From: Shewanella pealeana ATCC 700345
Lineage (GTDB): Bacteria > Pseudomonadota > Gammaproteobacteria > Enterobacterales > Shewanellaceae
NCBI RefSeq assembly: GCF_000018285.1
Contig: NC_009901.1
Coordinates: 4,587,001 to 4,651,000, forward strand
Length of the DNA stretch: 64,000 nt
Direction: 5' to 3'
Shown here: one piece after another, positions 29,882 to 44,553 of the stretch
How the letters are laid out: the number at the start of each line of letters is the position of its first letter
Position numbering within the stretch: position 1 is the stretch's first letter
Notes under the pieces: model-generated
What the model was told of the DNA's origin: nothing
Database searches by the model: none
What the model saw: the letters and a program-made list of their open reading frames with translations, nothing else
Position numbers and translations under genes: made by a program

Positions 29882-29997
29882 CCTGGAAATGACCTACTCT
29901 CACATGGGGAGACCCCACACTACCATCGGCGATATTGCGTTTCACTTCTGAGTTCGGAATGGATTCAGGTGGTGCCACAACTCTATGGTTTCCAGAC
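29882..29997 (-). rRNA. rrf: 5S ribosomal RNA
   Basis: About 116 nt. On the minus strand it begins TGTCTGG and ends CCAGGC, so its ends pair, and it has the characteristic inner segments (complements of ATTGCGTTTCACTTCTGAG and GGAATGG). It is the last intact gene of the operon. The ends are estimated by pairing and may be off by one or two bases. Confidence 0.93.
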
Positions 29998-30129
29998 AAA
30001 TTTGGTAAATTTAGAAAGCTGGACTCGCTATGCAAGTCTTAATAAATTGGGTTCACACTACATTAAGTGTTTTCTAATTCTGGTTTCTATAAGAAACATA
30101 GTTAACTCATAAAACCCATTAGGGTTGTA

Positions 30130-33023
<2,894 letters not shown>

Positions 33024-33394
33024 ATACAACCCAAATAAGTCTCTATGAGATTATCCGTTGTTCTGAGCGGGTAAGCTCACAACAGCCGTATCGTAACTAA
33101 TGGTTTCTACTTTCGCCAAAATTAGAATTTTTATCTCATCATCCAACAAGTTAATGTTAAACAACGAGCTAAGACACTTAATGTTAAGTGTTTATAGAAC
33201 TCAATTTTTTAATTTCGCGCTAATGCTATAAACAACAACTTACAAGTAAGTCACTGTCCCTTTCACATTAACACTATCAGCTTTCCAAATTTTTAAAGAG
33301 CGGGCTTAAAAAAGCCAAAGATAAATTCTGCATTTATCTTTGGCATCTCTTACCTGTGCATATGTCTTACTCTTACTGAAGAGAAAGATGTAAA
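33024..33394 (-). other. Spacer between tRNA-Ala and 23S rRNA with boxA
   Basis: 371 bp without a gene. It includes an antitermination boxA, GCTCTTTAAAAAT on the minus strand (33289-33301), followed by the typical TTGGAAAGCTGA. The remainder carries the sequences flanking 23S, whose ends would pair for RNase III processing. Confidence 0.75.
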
Positions 33395-33470
33395 TGGTGG
33401 AGCTATGCGGGATCGAACCGCAGACCTCCTGCGTGCAAGGCAGGCGCTCTCCCAGCTGAGCTATAGCCCC
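33395..33470 (-). tRNA. alaT: tRNA-Ala (anticodon TGC)
   Basis: 76 nt including an encoded CCA. It folds as GGGGCTA acceptor, D-arm AGCTCAGCTGGGAGAGC, anticodon loop CTTGCAC with TGC, and T-arm GGTTCGATCC. It is second of the two spacer tRNAs, the usual bacterial rrn pair. Confidence 0.97.
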
Positions 33471-33535
33471 ATTTACATGCAGTCAAACAAATTTACGTTA
33501 AAACAAAATCTTTCTTTAGGAGAAAATAAAGATTT

Positions 33536-33612
<77 letters not shown>

Positions 33613-33686
33613 AACGTAATTTGCTCTTTCTTTACGACAAGCATATCTGTGTGAACACTCAACAACTATTAAGTTAGTCGTATAGG

Positions 33687-35229
<1,543 letters not shown>

Positions 35230-35403
35230 AAGTTTTTTTTGCTTCTTCCACCTTACAAGTAAGGCTAAATCAGCGGCTCAACGAATTCTGTATTACATAT
35301 TGCTATGAACACTCATTCATTAAGTCAATTTTTGATTGCCTCGTGAGAGACAATTTCGAATAACTTAATCTCTGTGAGTGTCCACACAGATTTGCTTGTC
35401 ATA

Positions 35404-35415
35404 TTGTTAAAGAGC
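35404..35415 (-). promoter_or_regulatory. rRNA leader boxA (antitermination site)
   Basis: GCTCTTTAACAA on the minus strand matches the rrn boxA that recruits NusB/S10. It overlaps the proximal target-duplication copy of IS1, which preserved its sequence. Confidence 0.85.
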
Positions 35416-35420
35416 GGTGC
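35412..35420 (-). repeat. IS1 target-site duplication, proximal copy
   Basis: GAGCGGTGC, identical to 36189-36197 on the other side of IS1. A 9-bp duplication is the hallmark of IS1 transposition. Confidence 0.95.
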
Positions 35421-35435
35421 GGTAATGACTCCAAC

Positions 35436-35939
35436 TTATTGATAGTGTTTTATGTTCAGATAATGCCCGATGACTTTGTCATGCAGCTCCACCGATTTTG
35501 AGAACGACAGCGACTTCCGTCCCAGCCGTGCCAGGTGCTGCCTCAGATTCAGGTTATGCCGCTCAATTCGCTGCGTATATCGCTTGCTGATTACGTGCAG
35601 CTTTCCCTTCAGGCGGGATTCATACAGCGGCCAGCCATCCGTCATCCATATCACCACGTCAAAGGGTGACAGCAGGCTCATAAGACGCCCCAGCGTCGCC
35701 ATAGTGCGTTCACCGAATACGTGCGCAACAACCGTCTTCCGGAGACTGTCATACGCGTAAAACAGCCAGCGCTGGCGCGATTTAGCCCCGACATAGCCCC
35801 ACTGTTCGTCCATTTCCGCGCAGACGATGACGTCACTGCCCGGCTGTATGCGCGAGGTTACCGACTGCGGCCTGAGTTTTTTAAGTGACGTAAAATCGTG
35901 TTGAGGCCAACGCCCATAATGCGGGCTGTTGCCCGGCAT
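35436..35939 (-). CDS. insB: IS1 InsB (catalytic part of transposase)
   Basis: 167 residues as a separate frame, ending [13 protein letters not shown]. From memory it looks essentially identical to E. coli IS1 InsB. It carries the DDE-type catalytic region ([37 protein letters not shown]). Functional transposase is the InsAB' fusion, made when ribosomes slip -1 at AAAAAAC (35876-35882, minus strand) near the end of insA. Confidence 0.95.
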   Translation of the reverse strand: MPGNSPHYGRWPQHDFTSLKKLRPQSVTSRIQPGSDVIVCAEMDEQWGYVGAKSRQRWLFYAYDSLRKTVVAHVFGERTMATLGRLMSLLSPFDVVIWMTDGWPLYESRLKGKLHVISKRYTQRIERHNLNLRQHLARLGRKSLSFSKSVELHDKVIGHYLNIKHYQ

Positions 35940-36133
35940 CCAACGCCATTCATGGCCATATCAATGATTTTCTGGTGCGTACCGGGTTGAGAAGCGGTGT
36001 AAGTGAACTGCAGTTGCCATGTTTTACGGCAGTGAGAGCAGAGATAGCGCTGATGTCCGGCGGTGCTTTGCCGTTTACGCACCACCCCGTCAGTAGCTGA
36101 ACAGGAGGGACAGCTGATAGAAACAGAAGCCAC
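35858..36133 (-). CDS. insA: IS1 InsA (DNA-binding repressor / N-terminal part of transposase)
   Basis: 91 residues with a zinc-finger ([20 protein letters not shown], then CSHC) and a helix-turn-helix ([21 protein letters not shown]). Alone it binds IS1 ends and represses; fused to InsB' by frameshifting it gives transposase. The sequence looks identical to E. coli InsA as I recall it. It could be transcribed from the upstream rrn promoters. Confidence 0.96.
   Translation of the reverse strand: MASVSISCPSCSATDGVVRKRQSTAGHQRYLCSHCRKTWQLQFTYTASQPGTHQKIIDMAMNGVGCRATARIMGVGLNTILRHLKNSGRSR
35876..35882 (-). promoter_or_regulatory. IS1 programmed -1 frameshift site (AAAAAAC)
   Basis: The A6C heptamer lies in the insA-insB overlap, as in canonical IS1, and allows the InsAB' transposase to be made. 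Confidence 0.9.
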
Positions 36134-36188
36134 TGGAGCACCTCAAAAACACCATCATACACTAAATCAGTAACTTGGCAGCATCACC

Positions 36189-36197
36189 GAGCGGTGC
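36189..36197 (-). repeat. IS1 target-site duplication, distal copy
   Basis: GAGCGGTGC, identical to 35412-35420. Confidence 0.95.
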
Positions 36198-36265
36198 TAA
36201 TCCTATTGAGAACGAGTCTCTCAGTTAGCAGCCTAGGACGCTAGGTCGTTGGCTTGAGGAGGCGT

Positions 36266-36293
36266 ATTCTACACTCTCCAGTGTCGGCGTCAA
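36266..36293 (-). promoter_or_regulatory. rRNA promoter P2
   Basis: On the minus strand TTGACG (36293-36288), 16 bp, TAGAAT (36271-36266), then an ACGCCTCC discriminator. AT-rich DNA just upstream could act as an UP element. IS1 starts about 75 bp downstream. Confidence 0.8.
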
Positions 36294-36455
36294 GCGCTTA
36301 TTTTAAGAAGTTTTTCAAGTGGCGATTTCTTAATCAGAAGTCGTTACCCGAAGCTCTTAAAGCGATTGTCACCTGAATCAAATCTCCGTGGAGTTTTAAC
36401 TCTCTAACGCTGCTAGCTTGGCTAGTTGCCTGCTTCACCGTGTCAGTGGGGTCGC

Positions 36456-36483
36456 ATTATAGGGAGATTCGAAAAGAGCGCAA
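36456..36483 (-). promoter_or_regulatory. rRNA promoter P1
   Basis: On the minus strand TTGCGC (36483-36478), 16 bp, TATAAT (36461-36456), then GCGACCCC. This closely resembles the E. coli rrn P1 arrangement, with a GC-rich discriminator expected for ppGpp-sensitive control. An A/T-rich stretch lies upstream (36484-36530). Confidence 0.82.
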
Positions 36484-36826
36484 GCGCTTTTTCTTAAAAA
36501 ACCTCTCTTTTTTCAATGTTTTTATTTAGGCACAACTTAGTCACCACTTACCCTCAGAGTTATCCACAACCCAATGCCGATATGCTTACTTTATATGCGT
36601 AGAAGTCATTAGTGACGTTATGTATAAACATATCTAGCCGACTAAGTAGCGCTACTACACATTGCTATATAGCCAAAACCAATATCATGTAGCAAGTATA
36701 TATAGCTTAACGTGATGAGTTCTGCCAATCGCGATCATGTGAATATCTATTACGACCTGTTAAATTCTCAGTAATAAAAAAGGGTGCCTCAATGAGACAC
36801 CCTTTTCTTCTATTAAGTCTATGCGT
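36484..36826. other. Intergenic DNA between rrn promoters and secA, with a perfect DnaA box
   Basis: AT-rich, no gene seen. It holds the secA terminator (36776-36806) and TTATCCACA (36560-36568, plus strand), a consensus DnaA box, about 80 bp upstream of rrn P1. The rest shows no structure I can interpret. Confidence 0.5.
36776..36806 (-). terminator. Rho-independent terminator after secA
   Basis: Stem AAGGGTGTCTC / GAGGCACCCTT on the minus strand followed by a T run, 20 bp past the secA stop. Confidence 0.88.
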
Positions 36827-39550
36827 TTAGCTTAGCTTACCGTGACACTGTTTATACTTCTTGCCTGAACCACATGGGCATGGATCGTTACGTCCCACTT
36901 TTTCGCCATCACGTACCGTTGGCTGAGTAGCCGCAAGCGCTGCACTTTCTTCAGCGCCAACGATGGCTTCAGCTTCTGCGTGTTGATAGTCACGACGGAT
37001 TTTTGCGTCTTCTTGACGACGGCGCTCTTCCATCTCTTCAACATCTGACTGTGCCTGTACTTGTACTTTAGACAATACACTAATGACGTCATGCTTTAAT
37101 GACTCAAGCATCTGCTGGAATAGCTCGAATGATTCACGCTTATATTCTTGCTTTGGATTCTTCTGTGCATAGCCACGTAAGTGGATACCTTGGCGCAAGT
37201 GGTCCATCGCTGAAAGGTGCTCTTTCCATAAACCGTCTAGCGTTTGTAGCATTACCGCTTTTTCGAATTGACGTAGCACTTGCTCGCCTACCATCTCTTC
37301 TTTAGCTTTGTATGCATTAACCCAAGTTTCAACAATACGCTCACGTAATGTTTCTTCGTGCAAGTCATCTTCTTTATCTAGCCACTCTTGGATAGGTAGA
37401 CTCATTGCATATTCTTGTTGCAGACGTTTCTCTAGGCCTTCGACATCCCAAAGCTCTTCTACTGATTGACGCGGAATGTATTGATCAACTAAACCATTAA
37501 CCACGTCTTCTTGAATATTGGTGATAGTATCTTGAATACTTTCGGCATCCATTAATTCATTACGCTGCGCGTAAACGACTTGGCGCTGATCGTTAGCAAC
37601 ATCATCAAACTCAAGTAACTGCTTACGAATATCGAAGTTACGAGCTTCTACTTTACGCTGCGCGTTTTCGATAGCACGTGACACCCATGGATGCTCAATC
37701 GCTTCACCTTCTTCCATACCTAGCTTCTTCATCATTGAAGAGACACGGTCTGAAGCGAAGATACGCATTAAGCTATCTTCCATAGATAGGTAAAAACGAG
37801 AAGAACCAGAGTCACCTTGACGACCAGAACGACCACGTAACTGGTTATCGATACGGCGAGATTCGTGACGCTCTGTACCTAAGATGTGTAGACCACCGGC
37901 TTCAACAACTTCGTCGTGACGAATTTTCCAGTCAGCCTTAATCTTGGCTTTCTGCTCGTCAGTTGGATTGGTTAGCGCTTCGATCTCCATGTTCCAGTTA
38001 CCACCTAACACGATATCGGTACCACGACCCGCCATGTTAGTTGCAACGGTTACCGCTCCAGTACGACCCGCTTGAGCAACGATATCTGCTTCACGTTCGT
38101 GGAACTTAGCATTCAAGATCTCATGTGGGATCTTTTCTTTCTTCAGTAAGCTGTGCAGCAGTTCTGACTGCTCAATCGAAACCGTACCAACCAATACTGG
38201 CTGACCACGCTCACGACAGCCAACGATATCTTTAACGATCGCGGCATACTTCTCTTCAGCAGTTAAGTAAACCAGATCCGGATGATCTTTACGAACCATT
38301 GGACGGTTTGTTGGTACTACTACAGTATCAAGACCATAAATATGCTGGAATTCGAACGCTTCGGTATCGGCAGTACCCGTCATACCTGCAAGCTTTTCAT
38401 ATTGACGGAAGAAGTTCTGGAATGTAATCGATGCAAGAGTCTGGTTTTCATTTTGAATATGAACGCCTTCTTTCGCTTCAACCGCTTGATGTAGACCTTC
38501 AGACCAGCGACGACCAGGCATAGTACGGCCTGTATGCTCATCAACGATAACTACTTCGTTATCTTGAACAATATAGTCGACGTCTTTCTCGAATAATGTG
38601 TGCGCGCGTAGTGCTGCATTCACATGGTGTAATAAAGAGATGTTAGCCGCTGAGTAGAGTGAATCACCTTCGGCAAGCATGCCGCGCTCAGTCAATAAGA
38701 CCTCAACCTTCTCTTGCCCACGCTCAGTCATATGAACTTGCTTTGACTTCTCATCTACAGAGTAGTCGCCTTCGCCCACATAATCTTCAGTATCTTCTTT
38801 CTCTTGCGCGATAAGGTTAGGGATTAGCGTGTTAATCTTGATGTATAGCTCAGAGCTATCTTCAGCAGCACCAGAAATAATTAACGGAGTACGTGCTTCA
38901 TCAATAAGAATCGAGTCGACTTCGTCGATTAGCGCGTAATGCAATGGCCGTTGTACGCGTTCGCTTGGAGAGAACGCCATGTTGTCACGCAGGTAATCGA
39001 AACCAAATTCATTGTTAGTTCCGTAGGTAATATCAGCATCATAAGCCGCTTTCTTTTCTACCTGGCCAAGACCCGCAACGTTAATACCAACAGTTAAGCC
39101 AAGGAATTCAAAAAGAGGACGGTTATTTTCAGCATCACGGCCAGCTAGGTAGTCGTTCACTGTAATAACGTGAACACCTTTACCTGTTAAACCATTTAAA
39201 TAAGCAGGCAGAGTTGCCGTTAGGGTTTTACCTTCACCGGTACGCATTTCTGCGATACGGTTACTATCCAAAATCATGCCGCCAATAAGCTGTACATCGA
39301 AGTGGCGCATATCAAATACACGCTTCGATGCTTCACGTACAGTAGCAAATGCTTCTGGTAAAACGCCTTCTAATGATTCACCACCGTCTAAACGCTCGCG
39401 GAAGTGGGCTGTTTTTGCTTTTAATTCTTCATCCGATAGCTTTTCGTATTCAGCTTCTAGCGCGTTAACCTTATTAACGACTTTACCAAATGCCTTAAGT
39501 GTACGATCGTTGCGACTACCAAATACTTTTGTCAGTAATTTACCAAACAT
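36827..39550 (-). CDS. secA: SecA, preprotein translocase ATPase
   Basis: 907 residues from ATG at 39550. The longer frame from 39577 adds nine residues, while [17 protein letters not shown] aligns with the E. coli N terminus. Nucleotide-binding motifs are [12 protein letters not shown] (Walker A) and [15 protein letters not shown] (DEVD, Walker B). The helicase-like second domain has NMAGRGTDI and [11 protein letters not shown]. The C-terminal zinc motif [17 protein letters not shown] binds SecB and membrane. It drives proteins through SecYEG. The gene has its own terminator and lies 61 bp after the M23 peptidase gene; no secM is present. Confidence 0.98.
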   Translation of the reverse strand: MFGKLLTKVFGSRNDRTLKAFGKVVNKVNALEAEYEKLSDEELKAKTAHFRERLDGGESLEGVLPEAFATVREASKRVFDMRHFDVQLIGGMILDSNRIAEMRTGEGKTLTATLPAYLNGLTGKGVHVITVNDYLAGRDAENNRPLFEFLGLTVGINVAGLGQVEKKAAYDADITYGTNNEFGFDYLRDNMAFSPSERVQRPLHYALIDEVDSILIDEARTPLIISGAAEDSSELYIKINTLIPNLIAQEKEDTEDYVGEGDYSVDEKSKQVHMTERGQEKVEVLLTERGMLAEGDSLYSAANISLLHHVNAALRAHTLFEKDVDYIVQDNEVVIVDEHTGRTMPGRRWSEGLHQAVEAKEGVHIQNENQTLASITFQNFFRQYEKLAGMTGTADTEAFEFQHIYGLDTVVVPTNRPMVRKDHPDLVYLTAEEKYAAIVKDIVGCRERGQPVLVGTVSIEQSELLHSLLKKEKIPHEILNAKFHEREADIVAQAGRTGAVTVATNMAGRGTDIVLGGNWNMEIEALTNPTDEQKAKIKADWKIRHDEVVEAGGLHILGTERHESRRIDNQLRGRSGRQGDSGSSRFYLSMEDSLMRIFASDRVSSMMKKLGMEEGEAIEHPWVSRAIENAQRKVEARNFDIRKQLLEFDDVANDQRQVVYAQRNELMDAESIQDTITNIQEDVVNGLVDQYIPRQSVEELWDVEGLEKRLQQEYAMSLPIQEWLDKEDDLHEETLRERIVETWVNAYKAKEEMVGEQVLRQFEKAVMLQTLDGLWKEHLSAMDHLRQGIHLRGYAQKNPKQEYKRESFELFQQMLESLKHDVISVLSKVQVQAQSDVEEMEERRRQEDAKIRRDYQHAEAEAIVGAEESAALAATQPTVRDGEKVGRNDPCPCGSGKKYKQCHGKLS

Positions 39551-39610
39551 CTGAACCACTTCTATGTTATTGGCCAAGTCCCTTTTAGAGCCTGAAAGCC
39601 TATTTTACGA

Positions 39611-40510
39611 TTACCCTGCCTTGCGGTAGACATATTTTTGCGGATCTATTTGCTGTCCACCGCGCAACACTTCATAGTGCACATGAGGCCCAGTCGAGCG
39701 CCCAGTACTCCCCATAACAGCGATTTTTTCGCCTTTAGCGACCACATCACCCACATTTACTGACAAAGCTTTATTGTGACCATAGCGAGTGCTTAGACCA
39801 TTTCCATGATCAATTTCAACTAACTCACCATAACCAAACATCTTGTCCGCCCATGTAACTACGCCACCTGCGGTAGCGATTACATCGACGCCCTCTTTTC
39901 CGGCAAAGTCGATACCTTTATGCATCGTACGTTTACCGTTAAAAGGATCATTACGTAAACCGTAGGGCGAAGATAACCAACCTTTCTGAATTGGTCGCCC
40001 AGATATATAACGTTCTTCATCTATATGGAGATTAGATGCTACCGTTTCAAGTAGTGAAAGCTGAACATTATTATTATCTATTCGAGATACTAGCTCATCC
40101 ATATCGGCGATAAGCTGATCGAGTTCGATGTTAGTACCTAAATCACTGATACCGCCAACACCGACTTCTGAAGAGAAATCAAACTGATCTTCTAATTGAT
40201 TATTTAAAGCAACTTGCTGACCCAAGGCTTCTAAGCGCGTGAGTTTAGCTTGCATACGAGCGACATGAGCTACCAACATCGAAAGCTGAGTTTCAGTCGC
40301 GCTCTTTAACGCGATCAACTCATCCTTTTGTTCTTCACGAGCCATACGCTCGCTATCGACATTAGCTTGTTGCTGTGTAAGTTGCTTAGCATTGTGCTGA
40401 TAAAGGCCCGTACCCGCTGCTATGAGCAGTATCGGCAAAAGCAGCCAACGCTTTCCTGGTTGCCAGCGTGTGGCACCATTTCGACCTTGAATAAAAACTG
40501 TTACACTCAT
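39611..40510 (-). CDS. M23 (LytM-type) peptidase, membrane-anchored
   Basis: 299 residues. A cytoplasmic tail is followed by a membrane helix (about 22-39), then a periplasmic coiled coil (about 40-100 and 125-155). The C-terminal M23 domain starts about 170 and contains MHKGIDFAG, YGHNKALSVNVGD and STGRSTGPHVHYEVLR. These supply the His/Asp zinc ligands, so it is likely an active peptidoglycan endopeptidase rather than a degenerate LytM activator. It occupies the position of secM in enterobacteria and is divergent from dciA. Confidence 0.88.
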   Translation of the reverse strand: MSVTVFIQGRNGATRWQPGKRWLLLPILLIAAGTGLYQHNAKQLTQQQANVDSERMAREEQKDELIALKSATETQLSMLVAHVARMQAKLTRLEALGQQVALNNQLEDQFDFSSEVGVGGISDLGTNIELDQLIADMDELVSRIDNNNVQLSLLETVASNLHIDEERYISGRPIQKGWLSSPYGLRNDPFNGKRTMHKGIDFAGKEGVDVIATAGGVVTWADKMFGYGELVEIDHGNGLSTRYGHNKALSVNVGDVVAKGEKIAVMGSTGRSTGPHVHYEVLRGGQQIDPQKYVYRKAG

Positions 40511-40537
40511 AGCCTAATTAAGCCATTTTATTATCAT

Positions 40538-40990
40538 ATGAAAAAGCCCCCTCAGGATCTCAGTCAATTACTGCATCAGCAAGGCAACATGCCTAATCTC
40601 GCTGAAAAAGCAGAGCTGTTATTACACTTAGATCACTACGTGAAACAAGTGTTGACTGGTCCAGTGACAGAGCAACTAAAGGTTGCCAATTTACGCCAAG
40701 GGATCTTGGTTATTGAAACAACCACGGCTGCTTGGGCGGCAAGAATTAACTTCCAAAAACCCAAAATACTACAATTGCTACAAGCCGAAACGTTACCCAT
40801 GCTTACCGCAATCGAGGTTAAAGTCAACCCAAGCTTGTTAATGTATGAAACAAAACGTAAGCCTGCTCACAACCTAATTAGTGAAAATGCCGCCGCTCAC
40901 ATTGAAGCTTTAGCTGAACATACTGAGGGGACATTAGCGGTAAAACTAAAACGGCTGGCTGCATTAGCCAGCCGTTCAAGGCAATCTTAA
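40538..40990 (+). CDS. dciA: DciA-like replicative helicase loader (DUF721)
   Basis: 150 residues from ATG at 40538. The frame is open further upstream but that part overlaps the M23 gene and is not conserved-looking. The core QLKVANLRQGILVIETTTAAWAARI is typical of DUF721/DciA, the domain that loads DnaB at origins in bacteria lacking DnaC. The C-terminal part is Ala/Leu/Arg-rich and helical. Location between the lpxC and secA regions is the usual one for dciA in marine gammaproteobacteria. It is convergent with lpxC with only 7 bp between stops. The Shine-Dalgarno is weak. Confidence 0.85.
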   Translation: MKKPPQDLSQLLHQQGNMPNLAEKAELLLHLDHYVKQVLTGPVTEQLKVANLRQGILVIETTTAAWAARINFQKPKILQLLQAETLPMLTAIEVKVNPSLLMYETKRKPAHNLISENAAAHIEALAEHTEGTLAVKLKRLAALASRSRQS

Positions 40991-40997
40991 TTCGCTG

Positions 40998-41918
40998 TTA
41001 AGCGAATACAGCACCGGCTGGTACTGAGAAGCTGACAGGTGCGTCGGCTTCTTTTTCAAAGCTCACGATTTCCCAAGCATCTTGTTGTGCAAGCATGGCA
41101 CGCACTAACTGGTTGTTAAGTGCATGTCCTGTTTTATATGCACAGAACTCACCAACAATCGCGTGACCCGCCACATACAGATCACCAAAGGCATCAAGAA
41201 TCTTGTGCTTAACAAACTCGTCCTCATAACGCAGGCCATCGGGGTTGAGGACGCGATATTCGTCAAGTACAACAGCATTTTCCATGCTGCCGCCTAGTGC
41301 AAGATTATTGGCTCTTAAATATTCGATATCTCGCATAAAACCAAAGGTTCTAGCGCGGCTGATATCTTTAATAAAAGCAGACGATGAGAAATCCATCACC
41401 ATATGCTGCTGACTACGAGCAATTTCAGGGTGATTAAAGTCAATAGCGAAATCGACTCTGAAACCTTTAAAGGGTTTCAACTCTGCCCATTTATCACCAT
41501 CTTCAACACGAATTGGTTTAGTGATTTTAATATATTTCTTAGCTGCGTTTTGCTCTTGGATGCCTACTGATTGCAATAGGAAAACAAAAGGACTCGCACT
41601 GCCATCCATAATTGGAATTTCAGGCGCGTCAACTTCGATAACTGCGTTATCGATACCTAATCCGGCTAGCGCAGCGAATAGATGCTCAATTGTTGATATA
41701 CGAACACCATCGTCATTAACCAAGGCTGTACACATAGTCGTTTCACGCACTTGATCGGCAACAGCTGGAATTTCCACTGCTGGTGACAAGTCGGTACGAA
41801 CTAGCTTAATGCCGGTATTAACTGGTGCGGGCTTAATGATCAAAGTCACCTTGTTGCCGGAATGCAATCCAACACCAGTAGTCTTAACCATTTCTTTGAC
41901 AGTTCTTTGAAAAATCAT
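40998..41918 (-). CDS. lpxC: UDP-3-O-acyl-N-acetylglucosamine deacetylase
   Basis: 306 residues. It performs the committed step of lipid A synthesis: removal of acetate from UDP-3-O-acyl-GlcNAc. Zinc ligands are His in [10 protein letters not shown] (about 75-84) and the HxxxD of [11 protein letters not shown] (about 237-247), with catalytic GH in [31 protein letters not shown] is a typical start. It lies downstream of ftsZ with a 177-bp gap. In E. coli its level is set by FtsH proteolysis of the C terminus. Confidence 0.98.
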   Translation of the reverse strand: MIFQRTVKEMVKTTGVGLHSGNKVTLIIKPAPVNTGIKLVRTDLSPAVEIPAVADQVRETTMCTALVNDDGVRISTIEHLFAALAGLGIDNAVIEVDAPEIPIMDGSASPFVFLLQSVGIQEQNAAKKYIKITKPIRVEDGDKWAELKPFKGFRVDFAIDFNHPEIARSQQHMVMDFSSSAFIKDISRARTFGFMRDIEYLRANNLALGGSMENAVVLDEYRVLNPDGLRYEDEFVKHKILDAFGDLYVAGHAIVGEFCAYKTGHALNNQLVRAMLAQQDAWEIVSFEKEADAPVSFSVPAGAVFA

Positions 41919-42095
41919 GTTTTTACCCGTTTATTATCTCAACAAAAAAGCACTAACCACACACTTTTTAGTCGTGCGTAGGCTATGCTGGTCGGATATC
42001 TTAGCATATCTTTGCAAATTCACCAAAATTCACTCAGCTTTTCGACAACACTTTAGTATTGCCTTATATTTGTTAACCATTTATTAACACTTGAG

Positions 42096-43283
42096 TTAAT
42101 CAGCTTGCTTACGCAAAAATGCTGGAATATCCAAGTAATCAAGTTCGTTCTTTTTCTCTGTCACAGGTGTTGCCACTTGTGGCTGAGCTGCTTGTGCAGT
42201 ATTGCCGTGCGACATAGTCGGTGCAATAGTATCTTCTGGTACGATATTCTCAACACGAGATTCAGCCGGAACAATTGGCTCTGGACGCGGAGCTGGCTTA
42301 GAAACAAGCTGAATATCAGGCTTCTTCTCTGCACCAATACCCGTCGCAACTACGGTTACGCGTAGCTCATCAGACATCTCAGGGTCGATAACCGCACCCA
42401 CAACCACTGTTGCGTTATCAGATGCGTAAGCCTTAACGTGGTTACCCACTGTCTCGAACTCTTCGATGCTCATATCCATACCAGCTGTAATGTTCACAAG
42501 AACACCGCGAGCACCAGCAAGATCGATATCTTCAAGTAATGGACTCGCAACTGCAGCTTCTGCCGCTTCTTCAGCGCGATCTTCACCACTTGCAACACCG
42601 GTACCCATCATGGCATTACCCATTTCAGACATAACGGTTTTCACGTCGGCGAAATCGACGTTGATTAGACCAGGACGAGTAATAAGCTCTGCAATACCTT
42701 GCACAGCTCCAAGTAGTACGTTGTTAGCCGCAGCGAATGCATCTAATAAAGAAGTACCACGACCTAGCACTTTAAGTAACTTTTCGTTTGGAATCGTGAT
42801 CAATGAATCTACGTGCTTAGCAAGCTGTTCAATACCTTGATCCGCGTAAGCCATACGCTTCTTGCCTTCGAATGGGAAAGGCTTAGTCACAACGGCAACA
42901 GTCAGAATACCTTCTTCACGTGCAATCTCTGCCACTACTGGAGCAGCGCCTGTACCGGTACCACCGCCCATACCCGCAGCGATAAAGATCATGTCCGATC
43001 CTTTAATCGCATTACGAATGTTTTCTCTATCTTCTTCAGCCGCTAGACGACCAATTTCAGGGTTTGCGCCAGCACCCAAACCTTTGGTCACATCACGACC
43101 TAATTGAATTGTGGTTGATGCAGCAGACTTACGCAGTGCTTGTGCGTCAGTATTTGTTGCTACAAACTCAACACCTTCGATGTTGTGTTTAACCATATGC
43201 TCGACAGCGTTACCACCGCCGCCACCGACGCCGATGACCTTAATCACCGCCTCGTCTGAATGACTATCCATGATCTCAAACAT
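42096..43283 (-). CDS. ftsZ: Cell division GTPase FtsZ
   Basis: 395 residues, bacterial tubulin that forms the Z-ring. The GTP-binding tubulin signature [10 protein letters not shown] is at about 104-113. NTDAQALR and [17 protein letters not shown] segments follow. A variable Pro/Thr-rich linker (about 320-375) leads to the conserved C-terminal peptide [15 protein letters not shown], which binds FtsA and ZipA. It has a GGAGAAAAG leader. Last gene of the dcw cluster, 31 bp after ftsA. Confidence 0.98.
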   Translation of the reverse strand: MFEIMDSHSDEAVIKVIGVGGGGGNAVEHMVKHNIEGVEFVATNTDAQALRKSAASTTIQLGRDVTKGLGAGANPEIGRLAAEEDRENIRNAIKGSDMIFIAAGMGGGTGTGAAPVVAEIAREEGILTVAVVTKPFPFEGKKRMAYADQGIEQLAKHVDSLITIPNEKLLKVLGRGTSLLDAFAAANNVLLGAVQGIAELITRPGLINVDFADVKTVMSEMGNAMMGTGVASGEDRAEEAAEAAVASPLLEDIDLAGARGVLVNITAGMDMSIEEFETVGNHVKAYASDNATVVVGAVIDPEMSDELRVTVVATGIGAEKKPDIQLVSKPAPRPEPIVPAESRVENIVPEDTIAPTMSHGNTAQAAQPQVATPVTEKKNELDYLDIPAFLRKQAD

Positions 43284-43314
43284 GGTCTTTTCTCCGTTCT
43301 GCCTGCGTTATTAA

Positions 43315-44550
43315 CTAAAACTCGCCTTTAAACCAACTCTGGACCCGATTCCAAAGACTGGTGACCCCTTGTCGCTCAGGACGCTCGAACTGACGTTCGA
43401 TCACTCTGCGCGCACCATAGTGAAGCAACCCGACTCCGGTAGAGTAAATAGGTTGATCCACATATTCATGTAAACCTTTTACTGGCAGCGGCTGTGCCAT
43501 TCGTACTGGCATGCCAAATGTTGCTTCAGCGATATCCACAGCACCTTCAATCGATGCTGTGCCACCAGTGATCACTATGCCCGCTGCAACCTGATCTTCG
43601 AGCCCGCTATCGCGTAGCTGCTTTAAGATCAGTTCAAATAATTCTTGGTATCTTGGCTCCACCACTTCTGCCAACGTGTGACGCGACATACTGCGTGAAG
43701 GGCGACCGCCTACCGACGGAACTTCAATACTGTCTTCACGGCTCACCATAGCGCTACGAGCGCTAGCGTGCTGCACCTTAATCTGCTCCGCATGAGATAA
43801 TGGTGTGCGGAATATCTTAGCGATATCGTTAGTCACCTGATTACCCGCAACCGGCACCACTGCACAATGACGCAGCGCGCCATTGGTATAAACAGCGATA
43901 TCTGTTGTGCCACCGCCAATATCAACTAAACAGACACCTAAGTCTTTCTCATCATCTGTCAGCACTGAGTCGGCAGATGCAATCGCTGAGAACACTAGGT
44001 CATCAACCTTCAAGCCACAGCGCTCTACGCTCTTAGTGATATTCTTAGCCATATCATTAGCGCAAGTCACGATATGCACCTTAGCTTCCATACGCATACC
44101 AGACATGCCTATCGGGCTCTTAATGCCGTCTTGAATATCGATAGCGTATTCTTGCGGCAACACATGCAAGATACGACGTTCTGTTGGGATCTTTACTGAA
44201 CGCGCGGTATGAATCACGTTGTCGACGTCTTCTTGCGTCACTTCTTCATCATTAATCGATACCATGCCGTTTTCATTCTGGCATTCGATATGTTTACCCG
44301 AAATACTCAAATAAACCGATGAGACTTGGCAATCAGCCATTAGTTCAGCTTGATCCAGTGCTCTTTGTACACTGCGAACGATAGAGTCGAGGTCGTTAAC
44401 GCCGCCTTTATCCATACCTCTTGAAGGATGGTTTCCAAGGCCGACAATACTGATCTCACCGTCAGGCAACACTTCACCAATGATGACAGCGACCTTTGAT
44501 GTCCCTATGTCCAATCCCACGATCAGATTTCTATCCAGATTCTTGGTCAT
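43315..44550 (-). CDS. ftsA: Cell division protein FtsA
   Basis: 411 residues, actin-like ATPase that tethers FtsZ to the membrane. Phosphate-1 loop LIVGLDIGTSKVAVIIGE (about 8-25), subdomain 1C, then LVDIGGGTTDIAVY (phosphate-2) and VITGGTASIEG. The C terminus RVQSWFKGEF is the amphipathic membrane-targeting helix. Four bp downstream of ftsQ. Confidence 0.98.
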   Translation of the reverse strand: MTKNLDRNLIVGLDIGTSKVAVIIGEVLPDGEISIVGLGNHPSRGMDKGGVNDLDSIVRSVQRALDQAELMADCQVSSVYLSISGKHIECQNENGMVSINDEEVTQEDVDNVIHTARSVKIPTERRILHVLPQEYAIDIQDGIKSPIGMSGMRMEAKVHIVTCANDMAKNITKSVERCGLKVDDLVFSAIASADSVLTDDEKDLGVCLVDIGGGTTDIAVYTNGALRHCAVVPVAGNQVTNDIAKIFRTPLSHAEQIKVQHASARSAMVSREDSIEVPSVGGRPSRSMSRHTLAEVVEPRYQELFELILKQLRDSGLEDQVAAGIVITGGTASIEGAVDIAEATFGMPVRMAQPLPVKGLHEYVDQPIYSTGVGLLHYGARRVIERQFERPERQGVTSLWNRVQSWFKGEF

Positions 44551-44553
44551 TAA

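Larger units (their letters stand above)
35421..36188 (-). mobile_element. IS1: Complete IS1 insertion sequence
   Basis: Exactly 768 bp, the standard IS1 length. The ends GGTGATGCTGCC (left, at 36188) and GGTAATGACTCC (right, at 35421) are the IS1 terminal inverted repeats. It contains insA, the A6C frameshift site and insB, and is flanked by perfect 9-bp repeats. It lies in the 16S leader, downstream of both rrn promoters and just upstream of boxA, with its genes in the direction of rRNA transcription. Perfect ends, intact frames and perfect duplication mean a very recent insertion. Confidence 0.97.

Noticed and set aside
39551..39577. Longer SecA start
   Set aside because: The nine extra residues do not match the family and the internal ATG at 39550 gives the typical N terminus.
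40328..40537. N-terminal extension of DciA
   Set aside because: This 70-codon extension is antisense to the M23 peptidase gene and its promoter region and has no family resemblance.
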